Source: Aulostomus chinensis (taxonomy: Eukaryota; Chordata; Actinopteri; Syngnathiformes; Aulostomidae). Taken from it: a stretch of DNA of 64,000 nucleotides. Position numbers and translations under genes: made by a program. Below are positions 11,337 through 25,939 of this stretch, in pieces (position 1 is the first letter of the stretch; every line of letters starts with the position of its first letter). The stretch covers positions 17,348,143 to 17,412,142 of the forward strand of contig JBBMOA010000001.1 of the NCBI GenBank assembly GCA_037954235.1. Direction: 5' to 3'. The notes below the pieces were generated by a model, which saw only the letters and a program-made list of their open reading frames with translations, searched no databases and was not told the origin of the DNA.

Positions 11337-14300
11337 CATCATTTTGAGGTTCCTAGCAACTCTCATTACATCACTTTAGCATGATTTATTAGGTAAGTAG
11401 CAACTCTCACCACATCACTTTAGCATCATTTCTTAGGTATGTAGCAACTCTCATTACATCACTTTAGCGTGATTTTGAAATTACAATCAACTCTCACCAC
11501 ATCACTGTGGCATTAAATTGAGGTTAGTAGCAACTCTTACTACATGACTGTCAGCATCACTTTGAGGTTATTCGAAACATTCACTCCATTACTGTTAGCA
11601 TCATTTTGAGTTCATTAGCAATTCTTACTAAATCACTGTCGCATCATTTTGAGATCTTTAGCAATTCTTCTGACATCACTGTCACATCATTTTGAGATCA
11701 TTAGCAATTCTTCCGACATCACTGTCGCATTATTTTGAGGTTCGTAGCAACTCTTACTACATGACTTTCAGCATCACTTTGAGGTTATTCGAAACGTTCA
11801 CTCCATTAATGTTAGCATCACTGAGTTGAATAGCAACTATCAGTACATTACTGTTAGCATCAATTTGAGTTCATTAGCAATTCTTACTACATAACTGTCG
11901 CATCATTTTGAGATCATTAGCAATTCTTCTGACAACACTGTCGCATTATTTTGAGGTTCGTAGCAACTCTTACTACATTACTTTTGCATTATTTTAAGAT
12001 TCGTAGCAACTCTTACTACATGACTGTCAGCATCACTTTGAGGTTGTTCGAAACACTTACTACATTACTGTAAGCATCACTGAGTTGATTAGCAACTATC
12101 ACTCCATTACTGTTAGCATCATTTTGAGCTCATTAGCAATACTTCCGACATCACTGTCGCAATATTTTGAGGTTCGTAGCAACTCTTACTACATTACTGT
12201 CGCATTATTTTGAGGTTCGTAGCAACTCTTCGTACATGACTGTCAGCATCACTTTGAGGTTGTTCGAAACACTGACTACATTACTGTAAGCATCACTGAG
12301 TTGATTAGCAACTATCACTACATTACTGTTAGCATCATTTTGAGTTCATTAGCAATTCTTCCGACATCACTGTCGCAATATTTTGAGGTTCGTAGCAACT
12401 CTTACTACATTATTGTTGCATTATTTTAAGGTTCGTAGCAACTCTTACTACATTACTGTTAGCATCACTTTGAGTTTATGAGCAACTATCACTACATTAC
12501 TGTTAGCATCTTTTTGAGTTGTTGAGCAATTCTCACGACATCACTGTAGCATTAAATTGAGTTCATTTGCAACTCTTACTACATTACTGTAAGCATCACT
12601 TTGAAGTTGTTCGAAACTCTTACTACATGACTGTAAGCATCACTGAGTTGATTTGCAACTATCACTACATTACTATTAGCATCATTTTGAGTTCATTAGC
12701 AATTCTTCCGACATCACTGTCGCAATATTTTGAGGTTCGTAGCAACTTTTATTACATTAATGTCGCATTATTTTTAGGTTCGTAGCAACTCTTACTACAT
12801 GACAGTCAGCATCACTTTGAGGTTATTCGAAACTTTCACTCCATTACTGTTAGCAGCATTTTTAGTTCATTAGCAATTCTTACTAAATCACTGTCGCATC
12901 ATTTTGAGATCTTTAGCAGTTCTTCTGACATCACTGTCGCATTATTTTGAGTTTCGTAGCAACTCTTACGACATGACTTTCAGCATCACTTTGAAGTTGT
13001 TCGAAACACTTACTACATGACTGTCAGCATCACTTTGAGGTTGTTGGAAACTCTTACTACATTACTGTAAGCATCACTGAGTTTTTTAGCAACTATCGCT
13101 ACATTACTTTTAGCATCATCTTGAGTTCATTAGCAATTCGTACGACATCACTGTCGCATCATTTTGAGATCATTAGCAATTCTTCCGACATCACTGTCGC
13201 AATATTTTTAGGTTCGTATTAACTCTTACTACATGTCTGTCAGCATCACTTTTAGGTTATTCGAAACTTTCACTCCATTAATGTTAGCATCATTTTGAGT
13301 TCATGAGCAATTCTTACTAAATCACTGTAGCATCATTTTGAGATCATTAGCAATTCTTCTGACATCACTGTCGCATTATTTTGAGGTTCGTAGCAACTCT
13401 TACTGCATGACTGTCAGCATCACTTTGAGGTTGTTCAAAACACTTACTTACTGTAAGTAACACTGAGTTGATTAGCAACTATCACTACATTACTGTTAGC
13501 ATCATTTTGAGTTCATTAGCAATTCTTCGGACATCACTGTCGCAATATTTTGAGGTTCTTTGCAACTTTTACTACATTACTGTCGCATTATTTTGAGGTT
13601 CTTTGCAACTCTTACTACATTACTGTCAGCATCACTTTGAGGTTATTCGAAACTTTCACTCCATTACTGTTAGCATCATTTTGAGTTCATTAGCAATTCT
13701 TATGACATCACAGTAGCATTCAATTGAGTTCATTAGCAATTCTTACTACATGACTGTCGCATCATTTTGAGATCATTAGCAATTCTTCTGACATCACTGT
13801 CGCATTATTTTGAGGTTCGTAGCAATTCTTACTACATGACTGTCAGCATCACTTTGAAGTTGTTCGAAACACTTAGTACATTACTGTAAGCATCACTGAG
13901 TTTATTAGCAACTATCACTACATTACTGTTAGCATCATTTTGAGTTCATTCGCAATTCTTACGACATCACTGTCGCATCATTTTGAGATCATTAGCAATT
14001 CTTCTGACATCACTGTCGCAATATTTTGAGGTTCGTATTAACTCTTACTACATGACTGTCAGCATCACTTTGAGGTTATTCGAAACTTTCACTCCATTAA
14101 TGTTAGCATCATTTTGAGTTCATTAGCAATTCTTGCTAAATCACTGTAGCATCATTTTGAGATCATTCGCAATTCTTCTGAATTCACTGTCGCATTTTTT
14201 TGAGGTTCGTAGCAACTCTTACTACATTACTGTCGCATTATTTAAAGGTTCGTAGCAACTCCTACTGCATGACAGTCAACATCACTTTGAGGTTGTTCGA

Positions 14301-17300
14301 AACTCTTACGACATTACTGTAAGCATCAGTGAGTTGATTAGCAACGATCACTACTTTACTGTTAGCATCATTTTGAGTTCATTAGCAATTCTCCCAACAT
14401 CACTGTTGCAATATTTTGAGGTTTGTAGCAACTTTTACTACATTACTGTCGCATTATTTTGAGGTTCGTAGCAACTCTTACTACATGACTGTCGGCATCC
14501 CTTTGAGGTTATTCGAAACTTTCACTCCATTACTGTTGGCATCATTTTGAGATCATTAGCAATTCTTCTAACATCACTGTCGCATCATTTTGAGATCTTT
14601 AGCAATTCTTCTGACATCACTGTTGCATTATTTTGAGGTTCGTAGCAACTCTTACTACATGACTGTCAGCATCACTTTGAGGTTATTCGAAAGTTTCACT
14701 CCATTACTGTTGGCATCATTTTGAGTTCATTAGCAATTATTCCGACATCACTGTCGCAATATTTTGAGGTTCGTAGCAACTCTTCCTACATTATTGTTGC
14801 ATTATTTTAAGCTTCATAGCAACTCTTACTACATTACTGTTAGCATCACTTTGAGACTATTAGCAACTATCACTACATTACTGTTAGCATCATTTTGAGT
14901 TGTTGAGCAATTCTCACGACATCACTGTAGCATTAAATTGAGTTCATTAGCAACTCTTACTAAATGACTTTCAGCATCACTTTGAGGTTGTTCGAAACTC
15001 TTACTACATTACTGTAAGCATCACTGAGTTGATTAGCAACTATCACTACATTACTGTTAGCATCATCTTGAGTTCATTAGCAATTCTTCCGACATCAATG
15101 TCTCAATATTTTGAGGTTCGTAGCAACTTTTACTACATTACTGTCGCATTATTTTGAGGTTCGTAGCAACACTTACTACATGACTGTCAGCATCACTTTG
15201 AGGTTATTCGAAAATTTCACTCCATTACTGTTAGCATCATCTTGAGTTCATTAGCAATTCTTACTAAATCACTGTCGCAATATTTTGAGGTACATAGCAA
15301 CTTTTACTACATTACTGCTAGCATCACTTTGAGGTTGTTGGAAACACTTACTACATTACTGTAAGCATCACTGACTTGATTAGCAACTATCACTCCATTA
15401 CTGTTAGCATCATTTTGAGATCATTCCCAATTCTTCCTACAACACTGTCGCATCATTTTGAGTTCATTTGCAATTCTTCCGACATCACTGTCGCATTATT
15501 TTGAGGTTCGTAGCAACTCTTACTACATGACTGCTAGCATCACTTTGAGGTTGTTCGAAACACTTACTACATTACTTTTAGCATCACTGACTTGATTAGC
15601 AACTATCACTACATTACTGTTAGCATCATTTTAAGTTCATTAGCAATTCTTACTACATCACTGTCGCAATATTTTGAGGTTCGTAACAACTTTTACTACA
15701 TTACTGTTGCATTATTTTGAGGTTCGAAGCAACTCTTAGTACATGACAGTCAGCATCACTTTGAGGTTATTCGAAAAACTTACTACATTACTGTAAGCAT
15801 CACTGAGTTGATTAGCAACTATCACTACATTACTGTTAGCATCATTTTGAGTTCATTAGCAATTCTTCCGACATCACTGTCGCAATATTTTGAGGTTCGT
15901 AGCAACTTTTACTACGTTACTGTCGCATTATTTTGAGGTTCGTAGCAACTCTTACTACAATACTGTAAGCATCACTTTGAGTTCATTAGCAACTATCACT
16001 CCATTACTGTTAGCATCATTTTGAGTTCATTAGCAATTCTTCCGATATCACTATCGCAATATTTTGAGGTTCGTAACAACTTTTACTACATTACTGTTGC
16101 ATTATTTTGAGGTTCGAAGCAACTCTTAGTACATGACAGTCAGCATCACTTTGAGGTTATTCGAAACACTTACTACATTACTGTAAGCATCACTGAGTTG
16201 ATTAGCAACTATCACTACATTACTGTTAGCATCATTTTGAGTTCATTTGCAATTCTTCCGACATCACTGTCGCAATATTTTGAGGTTCGTAGCAACTTTT
16301 ACTACGTTACTGTCGCATTATTTTGAGGTTCGTAGCAACTCTTACTACATTACTGTAAGCATCACTTTGAGTTCATTAGCAACTATCACTCCATTACTGT
16401 TAGCATCATTTTGAGTTCATTAGCAATTCTTCCGATATCACTATCGCAATATTTTGAGGTTCGTAGCAAGTTTTACTACATTACTGTCTTATTATTTTGA
16501 GGTTCGTAGCAACACTTACTACATGACTGTCAGCATCACTTTGAGGTTATTCGAAAGTTTCACTCCATTACTGTTAGCATCATTTTGAGTTCATTAGCAC
16601 TTCTTCCGACATCACCGTCGCAATATTTTGAGGTTCGTAGCAACTCTTACTACATTATTGTTGCATTATTTTAAGCTTCATAGTAACTCTTACTACATTA
16701 CTGTTAGCATCACTTTGAGTTCATTAGCAATTCTTCCAACAACACTGTCGCATCATTTTGAGTTCATTAGCAATTCTTCCGACATCACTGTCGCAATATT
16801 TTGAGGTTCGTAGCAACTCTTACTACATTACTGTCAGCATTACTTTGAGTTTTTTAGCAACTATCACTACATAACTGTTAGCATCATTTTGAGTTGTTGA
16901 GCAATTCTCACGACATCACTGTAGCATTAAATTGAGTTCATTAGCAACTCTTACTAAATGACTTTCAGCATCACTTTGAAGTTGTTCGAAACTCTTACTA
17001 CATGACTGTAAGCATCACTGAGTTTCTTAGCAATTATCACTACATTACTGTTAGCATCATCTTGAGTTGATTAGCAATTCTTCCGACATCACTGATGCAA
17101 TATTTTGAGGTTCGTAGCAACTTTTACTACATTACTGTTGCATTATTTTGATGTTCGTAGCAACTCTTAGTACATGATTGTCAGCATCACTTTGAGGTTA
17201 TTCGAAACGTTCACTCCATTACTGTTAGCATCATTTTGAGATCATTACCAATTCTTCTGACATCATTGTTGCATCGTTTTGAGTTTCGTAGCAACTCTTA

Positions 17301-20300
17301 GTACATGACTGTCAGCATCACTTTGAGGTTATTCGAAACACTTACTACATTACTGTAAGCATCACTGAGTTGATTAGCAACTATCACTCCATTACTGTTA
17401 GCATCATTTTGAGTTCACTAGCAATTCTTACTACATCACTGTTGCATCATTTTGAGATCATTAGCAATTCTTCTGACATCACTGTCACATTATTTAGAGG
17501 TTCGTAGCAAGTTTTACTACATTACTGTCCCATCACTTTGAGGTTCGTAGCAACACTTACTACATGACTGTCAGCATCACTTTGAGGTTATTCGAAAGTT
17601 TCACTCCATTACTGTTAGCATCATCTTGAGTTCATTAGCAATTCTTTTGACATCACTGTCGCAATATTTTGAGGTTCGTAGTAACTTTTACTACATTCCC
17701 GTGCAATATTTTGAGGTTCGTAGCAACTCTTAGTACAAGACTGTCAGCATCACTTTGAGGTTGTTCGAAACACTTACTACATCACTGTCAGCATCACTGA
17801 GTTGATTAGCAACTATCACTACATAACTGTTAGCATCATTTTGAGGTTAGAAGCAACTTTTACTACATGACTGACAGCATCACTTTTAGGTTGTTCGAAA
17901 CACTTCCTACATTACTGTAAGCATCACTGAGTTAATTAGCAACTATCACTACATTACTGTTAGCATCATTTTGAGTTCATTAGCAATTCTTCCGACATCA
18001 CTGTCGCAATATTTTGAGGTTCATAGCAACTTTTACTACATTACTGTCGCATTATTTTGAGGTTCGTAGCAACTCTTACTACATGACTGTCAGCATCACT
18101 TTGAGCTTATTTCGAAACTTTCACTCCATTACTGTTAGCATCATTTTAAGTTCACTAGCAATTCTTACTACATCACTGTCGCATCATTTTGAGATCATTA
18201 TCAATTCTTCTGACATCACTGTCACATTATTTTGAGGTTCGTAGCAACTCTTGCTACATGACTGTCAGCATCACTGAGGTTGTTCGAAACACTGACTACA
18301 TTACTGTATGCATCACTGAGTTGATTAGCAACTATCACTCCATTACTGTTCGCATCATTTTGAGTTCAATAGCAATTCTTACTACATCACTGTCGCATCA
18401 TTTTGAGATCATTAGCAATTCTTCTGACATCACTGTCACATTATTTTGAGGTTCGTAGCAACTTTTACTACATTACTGTCGCATTATTTAAAGGTTCGTA
18501 GCAACTCTTGCTACATGACTGTCAGCATCACTGAGGTTGTTCGAAACACTTACTACATCACTGTCAGCATCACTGAGTTGATTAGTAACTATAACTTCAT
18601 AACTGTTAGCATCATTTTGAGGTTAGAAGCAACTGTTACTACATGACTGTCAGCATCACTGAGGTTGTTCGAAACACTTACTACATTACTGTAAGCATCA
18701 CTGAGTTGATTAGCAACTATCACTACATTACTGTTAGCATCATTTTGAGTTCATTAGGAGCTCTTCCGACATCACTGTCGCAATATTTTGAGGTTCGTAA
18801 TAACTTTTACTACATTACTGTCGCATTATTTTGAGGTTCGTAGCAACACTTACTACATGACTGTCAGCATCACTTTGAGGTTATTCGAAACTTTCACTCC
18901 ATTACTGTTAGCATCATTTTGAGTTCATTTGCAATTCTGACTACATCACTGTCGCGTCATTTTGAGATCATTAGCAATTCTTTTGACATCACTGTCGCAA
19001 TATTTTGAGGTTCGTAGCAACTCTTACTACATTATTGTTGCATTATTTTAAGGTTCGTAGCAACTCTTACTACATTACTGTCAGCATCACTTTGAGTTTA
19101 TTAGCAACTATCACTACATTACTGTGAGCATCATTTTGAGTTGTTGAGCAATTCTCACGACATTACTGTAGCATTAAATTGAGTTCATTAGAAACTCTTA
19201 CTAAATGACTGTCAGCATCACTTTGAGGTTGTTCGAAACTCTTACTACATTACTGTAAGCATCACTGAGTTGATTAGCAACTATCACTACATTACTGTTA
19301 GCATCATTGTGAGTTCATTAGCAATTCTTACTACATCACTGTCGCATCATTGTGAGATCATTAGCAGTTCTTCTGACATCACTGTCACAATATTTTGAGG
19401 TTTGTAGCAACTCTTACTACATTATTGTTGCATTATTTTAAGGTTCGTAGCAACTCTTACTACATTACTGTCAGCATCACTTTGTGTTTATTAGCAACTA
19501 TCACTACATTACTTTTAGCATCATTTTGAGTTGTTGAGCAATTCTCACGACATCACTGTAGCATTAAATTAAGTTCATTAGCAACTCTTACTCCATGACT
19601 GTCAGCATCACTATGAGGTTATTCGAAAGTGTCACTCCATTACTGTTAGCATCATTTTGAGATCATTAGCAATTCTTCCGACATCACTGTCGCATTATTT
19701 TGAGGTTCGTAGCAACTCTTAGTACGTGACTGTCAGCATCACTTTGAGGTTATTCGAAACACTTACTACATTACTGTAAGAATCACTGAGTTGATTAGCA
19801 ACTATCACTACATTACTGTTAGCATCATCTTGAGTTCATTAGCAATTCTTCCGACATCACTGTCGCAATATTTTGAGGTTCGTAGCAACTTTTACTACAT
19901 TACTTTCACATTATTTTGAGGTTCATAGCAACACTTACTACATGACTGCAAGCTTCACTTTGAGGTTATTCGAAAGTTTCACTCCATGACTGTTAGCATC
20001 ATCTTGACTTCATTAGCAATTCTTCCGACATCACTATCGCAATATTTTGAGGTTCGTAGCAACTTTTACTACATTACTGTCGCATTATTTTGAGGTTCGT
20101 AGCAACTCTTACTACATGACTGTCAGCATGACTTTGAGGTTATTCAGACGTTCACTCCATTACTGTTAGCATCATTTTGAGTTCATTAGCAATTATTACT
20201 ACATCACTGTCGCATCATTTTGAGATCATTCGCAATTCTTCCGACATCACTGTCGCAATATTTTGAGGTTCGTAGCAACTCTTACTACATTATTGTTGCA

Positions 20301-23300
20301 TTATTTTAAAGTTCGTAGCAACTCTTACTACATTACTGTCAGCATCACTTTGAGTTTATTAGCAACTATCACTACATTATTTTTGGCATCATTTTGAGTT
20401 TTCTAGCAATTCTCACGAAATCACTGTAGCATTAAATTGAGTTCATTAGCAACTCTTACTAAATGACTGTCTGCATCACTTTGAGGTTGTTCGAAACTCT
20501 TACTACATTACTGTAAGCATCACTGAGTTTCTTAGCAACTATCACTACATTACTGTTAGCATCATCTTGAGTTCATTAGCAATTCTTCCGACATCACTGT
20601 CGCAATATTTTGAGGTTCGTAGCAACTTTTACTACATTACTGTCGCATTATTTTGAGGTTCGTAGCAACACTTACTACATGACTGTCAGCATCACTTTGA
20701 GGTTATTCGAAACTTTCACTCCATTACTGTTAGAATCATTTTGAGTTGTTGAGCAATTCTCACGACATCACTGTAGCATTAAATTGAGTTCATTAGCAAC
20801 TCTTACTAAATGACTGTCAGCATCACTTTGAGGTTGTTCGAAACTCTTACTACATTACTGTAAGCATCACTGAGTTACTTCGCAACTATCACTACATTAC
20901 TGTTAGCATCGTCTTGAGTTCATTTGCAATTCTTCTGACTGTCACATTATTTTAAGGTTTGTAGCAACTCTTTGTACATGACTGTCAGCATCACTTTGAG
21001 GTTATTCGAAACGTTCACTCCATTACTGTGAGCATCATTTTGAGTTCATTAGCAATTCTTCTGACATCACTGTCGCATCATTTTGAGATCTTTAGCAATT
21101 CTTCTGACATCACTGTCGCATTATTTTAAAGTTCGTAGCAACTCTTACTACATGACTGTCAGCATCACTTTGAGGTTATTCGAAACGTTCACTCCATTAC
21201 TGTTTGCATCATTTTGAGTTCATTGGCAATTCTTACTAAATCACTGTCGCATCATTTTGAGATCTTTAGCAATTCTTCTGACATCACTGTCTGATTATTT
21301 TGAGGTTCGTAGCAACTCTTACTACATGACTGTCACCATCACTTTGAGGTTATTCGAAACAATTACTACATTACTGTTAGCATCACTGAGTTGATTAGCA
21401 ACTATCACTACATTACTGTGAGCATTATTTTGAGGTTCAAAGCAACTCTTACTAGATGACTGTCAGCATCACTTTGAGGTTTTCGAAAGTTTCACTCCAT
21501 TACTGTTAGCATCATTTTGAGTTCATTAGCAATTCTTACTACATCACTGTCGCATCATTTTCAGATCATTAGCAATTCTTCCGACATCACTGTCGAATTA
21601 TTTTGAGGTTCGTCGCAACTCTTAGTACATGACTGTCAGCATCACTTTGAGGTTATTCGAAACGTTCACTCCATTACTCTTAGCATCATTTTGAGTTCAT
21701 TCGCAATTCTTACTAAATCACTGTCGCATCATTTTGAGATCTTTAGCAATTCTTCTCACATCACTTTCGGATTATTTTGAGGTTCGTAGCAACTCTTACT
21801 ACATGACTGTCACCATCACTTTGAGGTTATTCGAAACACTTACTACATTACTGTTAGCATCACTGAGTTTATTAGCATCTATCAATTCATTACTGTTAGC
21901 ATCATCTTGAGTTCATTCGCGATTCTTCCGACATCACTGTCACAATATTTTGAGGTTCTTAACAACTTTCACTCCATTACTGTCGCATTATTTCGAGGTT
22001 CGTAGCAACTTTTACTACATTACTTTCGCATTATTTTGAGGTTTGTAGCAACACTTACTACATGACTGTCAGCATCACTTTGAGGTTATTCGAAAGTTTC
22101 ACTCCATTACTGTTAGCATCATTTTGAGTTCATTCGCAATTCTAACTAAATCACTGTCACCATCACTTTGAGGTTATTCGAAACACTTACTACATTTCTG
22201 TTAGCATCATTTTAAGTTCATTAGCAATTCTTCCGACATCACTGTCGCAATATTTTAAGGTTTGTAGCAACTTTTACTACATTACTGTCGCATTATATCG
22301 AGATCATTAGCAATTGTTCTGACATCACGGTCACATTATTTTAAGGTTCGTAGTAACTCTTCCTACATTATTGTTGCATTATTTTAAGGTTCGTAGCAAC
22401 TCTTCCTACATTACTGTCAGCATCACTTTGAGTTTATTAGCAACTATCACTACATTACTGTTAGCATCATTTTGAGTTTATTAGCAATTCTTACGACATC
22501 ACTGTAGCATTAAATTGAGTTCATTAGCAACTCTTACTAAATGACTGTCAGCATCACTATGAGGTTGTTCGAAACTCTTACTACATTACTGTAAGCATCA
22601 CTGAGTTTCTTAGCAACTATCACTACATTACTGTTAGCATCATGTTGAGTTCATTAGCAATTCTTCTGACATCTCTGTCGCATTATTTTGAGGTTCAAAG
22701 CAACTCTTACTACTTTACTGTTGCATTATTTTAAGTTTCGTAGCAACACTTACTACATTACTGTCAGCATCACTTTGAGTTTGTTCGAAACACTTACTAC
22801 ATTACTGTCAGCATCACTTTAACTTATTAGCAACTATCACTACATTACTATTAGCATCATTTTGAGGTTAGTAGCAGCCCTTACTACATGACTGTCAGCA
22901 TCACTTTGAGTTTGTTCGAAACACTTACTACATGACTGTCAGCATCACTTTAACTTTATTAGCAACTATCACTACATTACTATTAGCATCATTTTGAGGT
23001 TAGTAGCAACTCTTACTACATGACTGTCAGCATCACTTTGAGGTTGTTCGAAACACTTACTACATTACTGTAAGCATCACTGAGTTTATTAGCATCTATC
23101 ACTACGTTCCTGTGAGCATCATTTTGAGACCATTACCATTTCTTCTGACATCACTGTCGCATCATTTTGAGATGTTTAGCAATTCTTCTGACATCACTGT
23201 CACATTATTTTGAGGTTCGTAGCAACTCTTACTACATGACTGTCAGCATCACTTTGAGGTTGTTCGAAACTTTCACTCCATGACTGTTAGCATCATTTTG

Positions 23301-25783
23301 AGTTCATTACCAATTCTTACTACATCACTGTCGCATCATTTTCAGATCATTAGCAATTCTTCTGACATCACTGTCACATTATTTTGAGGTTCGTAGCAAC
23401 TCTTACTACATTATTGTTGCATTATTTTAAGGTTCGTAGCAACTCTTACTACATGACTGTCAGCATCACTTTGAGTTTAATAGCAACTATCACTACATTA
23501 CTGTTAGCATCATTTTGAGTTTATGAGCAATTCTCACGACATCACTGTAGCATTGAATTGAGTTCATTAGCAACTCTTACTAAATGACTGTCAGCATCAC
23601 TTTGAGGTTGTTCGAAACTCTTACTACATTACTGTAAGCATCACTGAGTTTCTTAGCAACTATCACTACATTACTGTTAGCATCATCTTGAGTTCATTAG
23701 CAATTCTTCCGACATCACTGTCGCAATATTTTGAGGTTCGTAGCAACTTTTACTACATTACTGTCGCATTATATTGAGTTTCGTAGCAACTCTTACTACA
23801 TTATTGTTGCATTATTTTAAGGTTCGTAGCAACTCTTACTACATCACTGTCAGCATCACTGAGTTTCTTCGCAACTATCACTACATTACTGTTCGCATCA
23901 TCTTGAGTTCATTAGCAATTCTTCCGACATCACTGTCGCAATATTTTTAGGTTCGTAGCAACTTTTATTACATTACTGTCGCATTATTTTGAGGTTCGTA
24001 GCAACTCTTAGTACATGACTGTCAGCATCACTTTGAGGTTATTCGAAACGTTCGCTCCATTACTGTTAGCATCATTTTGAGTTCATTAGCAATTCTTACT
24101 AAATCACTGTCGCATCATTTTGAGATCTTTAGCAATTCTTCTGACATCACTGTCGCATTATTTTGAGGTTCGTAGCAACTCTTACTACATGACTGTCAGC
24201 ATCACTTTGAGGTTATTCGAAACTTTCACTCCATTACTGTTAGCATAATTTTGAGTTCATTAGCAATTCTTACTACGTCACTGTCGCATCATTTTGAGAT
24301 CTTTTACAATTCTTCTGACATCACTGTCACATTATTTTGAGGTTCGTAGCAACTCTTACTACATTATTGTTGCATTATTTTTAGGTTCGTAGCAACTCTT
24401 ACTACATGACTGTCAGCATCACTTTGAGGTTGTTCGAAACACTTAATACATTACTGTTAGCATCACTGAGTTAATGAGCAACTATCACTACATTACTGTT
24501 AGCATCATTTTGAGTTCATTAGCAATTCTTCCGACATCACTGTCGCAATATTTTGAGGTTCGTAGCAACTCTTACTACATGACTGTCAGCATCACTTTGA
24601 GGTTATTCGAAACTTTCACTCCATTACTGTTAGCATCATTTTGAGTTTATGAGCAATTCTCACGACATCACTGTAGCATTGAATTGAGTTCATTAGCAAC
24701 TCTTACTACATGATTGTCAGCATCACTTTGAGGTTGTTCGAAACACTTACTACATTACTGTAAGCATCACTGAGTTAATTAGCAACTATCACTACATTAC
24801 TGTTAGCATCATTTTGAGTTCATTAGCAATTCTTACGACATCACTGTCCCATCAGTTTGAGATCATTACCAATTCTTCTGACATCACTGTCGCATTATTT
24901 TGAGGTTCGAAGCAACTTTTACTACTTTACTGTTGCATTATTTTGAGGTTCATAGCAACTCCTACTACATGACTTTCACCATCACTTTAGGTTGTTCGAA
25001 ACTCTTACTACATTACTGTCAGCATCACTGAGTTTATTAGAAACTATCACTACATAACTGTTAGCATCATTTTGAGGTTAGAAGCAACTGTCACGACATG
25101 AGTGTCAGCATCACTTTAGGTTGTTCGAAACTCTTACTACATTACTGTCAGCATCACTGAGTTTATTAGCAACTATCACTACATTACTGTTAGTAGTTAG
25201 TTCATTAGCAATTCTTCCGACATCACTTTCGCAATATTTTGAGGTTCGGAGCAACTTTTACTACATTACTGTCGCATTATTTTGAGGTTCGTAGCAACAC
25301 TTAATACATGGCTGTCAGCATCACTTTGAGGTTATTCGAAACTTTCACTCCATTACTGTTAGCATCATTTTGAGTTCATTAGCAATTCTTCCAACATCAC
25401 TTTCGCAATATTTTGAGGTTCGTAGCAACTCTTACTACATTACTTTTGCATTATTTAAAGGTTTTTAGCAACTCTTACTACATGACTTTCAGCATCACTT
25501 TGAGGTTGTTCGAAACTCTTACTACATTACTGTCAGCATCACTGAGTTTATTAGCAACTATCACTACATTACTGTTAGCATCATTTTGTGGTTCGAAGCA
25601 ACTGTCACTCCATGAGTGTCAGCATCACTTCGAGGTTGTTCGAAACACTTACTACATTACTGTAAGCATCACTGAGTTTATTAGCAAGTATCACTACATT
25701 ACTGTTAGCATCATTTTGAGTTTCTTAGCAATTCTTACGACATCACTGTAGCATTAAATTGAGTTTAGTAGCAACTCTTACTC
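11337..25783 (+). repeat. 43-44 bp minisatellite array, right arm, proximal part
   Basis: Head-to-tail monomers, about 330 by length, all in the opposite orientation to 1-10581. Recurrent types are GAGGTTCGTAGCAACTC.. (44 bp), GAGGTTATTCGAAAC.. (44 or 42 bp), GAGTTGATTAGCAACTATC.. (44 bp), GAGTTCATTAGCAATTC.. (43 bp) and GAGATCATTAGCAATTC.. (43 bp), each ending in AGCATCATTTT, CGCATTATTTT or AGCATCACTTT. They follow one another in a preferred order. The first four monomers (11337-11515) are clearly more divergent, as expected at an array edge. No genes; open frames inside (up to 86 codons, and 112 at 25413) are repeat by-products. Confidence 0.97.
15671..16450 (+). repeat. Tandem duplication of a 390 bp block inside the array
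   Basis: About 15671-16060 and 16061-16450 are near-identical at an offset of 390 bp, which is nine monomers. Shared private variants include TCGTAACAAC, GGTTCGAAGCAACTCTTAGT and ATGACAGTCAGC. The second copy ends near CTATCGCAATATTTTG at 16441, matching 16051 in the first. This is a local higher-order duplication. Confidence 0.85.
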
Positions 25784-25939
25784 CTCCTGGAACCGTCACC
25801 TTACCGTGGTGGAGGAGTTTGAGTGCCCTAGTGACCCTAGGAGCAATGCTGTCTGGGGCATTTTTCCCCTGGTAGGGTCACCCAAGGCAGACTGGTCCTA
25901 GGCGAAGGGCCAGACAAAGAACGGTTCAACAGACCCTTC

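Noticed and set aside
11149..11379. Intact 76-codon gene in the core
   Set aside because: Only part of this frame matches hAT; its start and end lie in intron-like and satellite sequence, so it is treated as part of the broken ZBED remnant.
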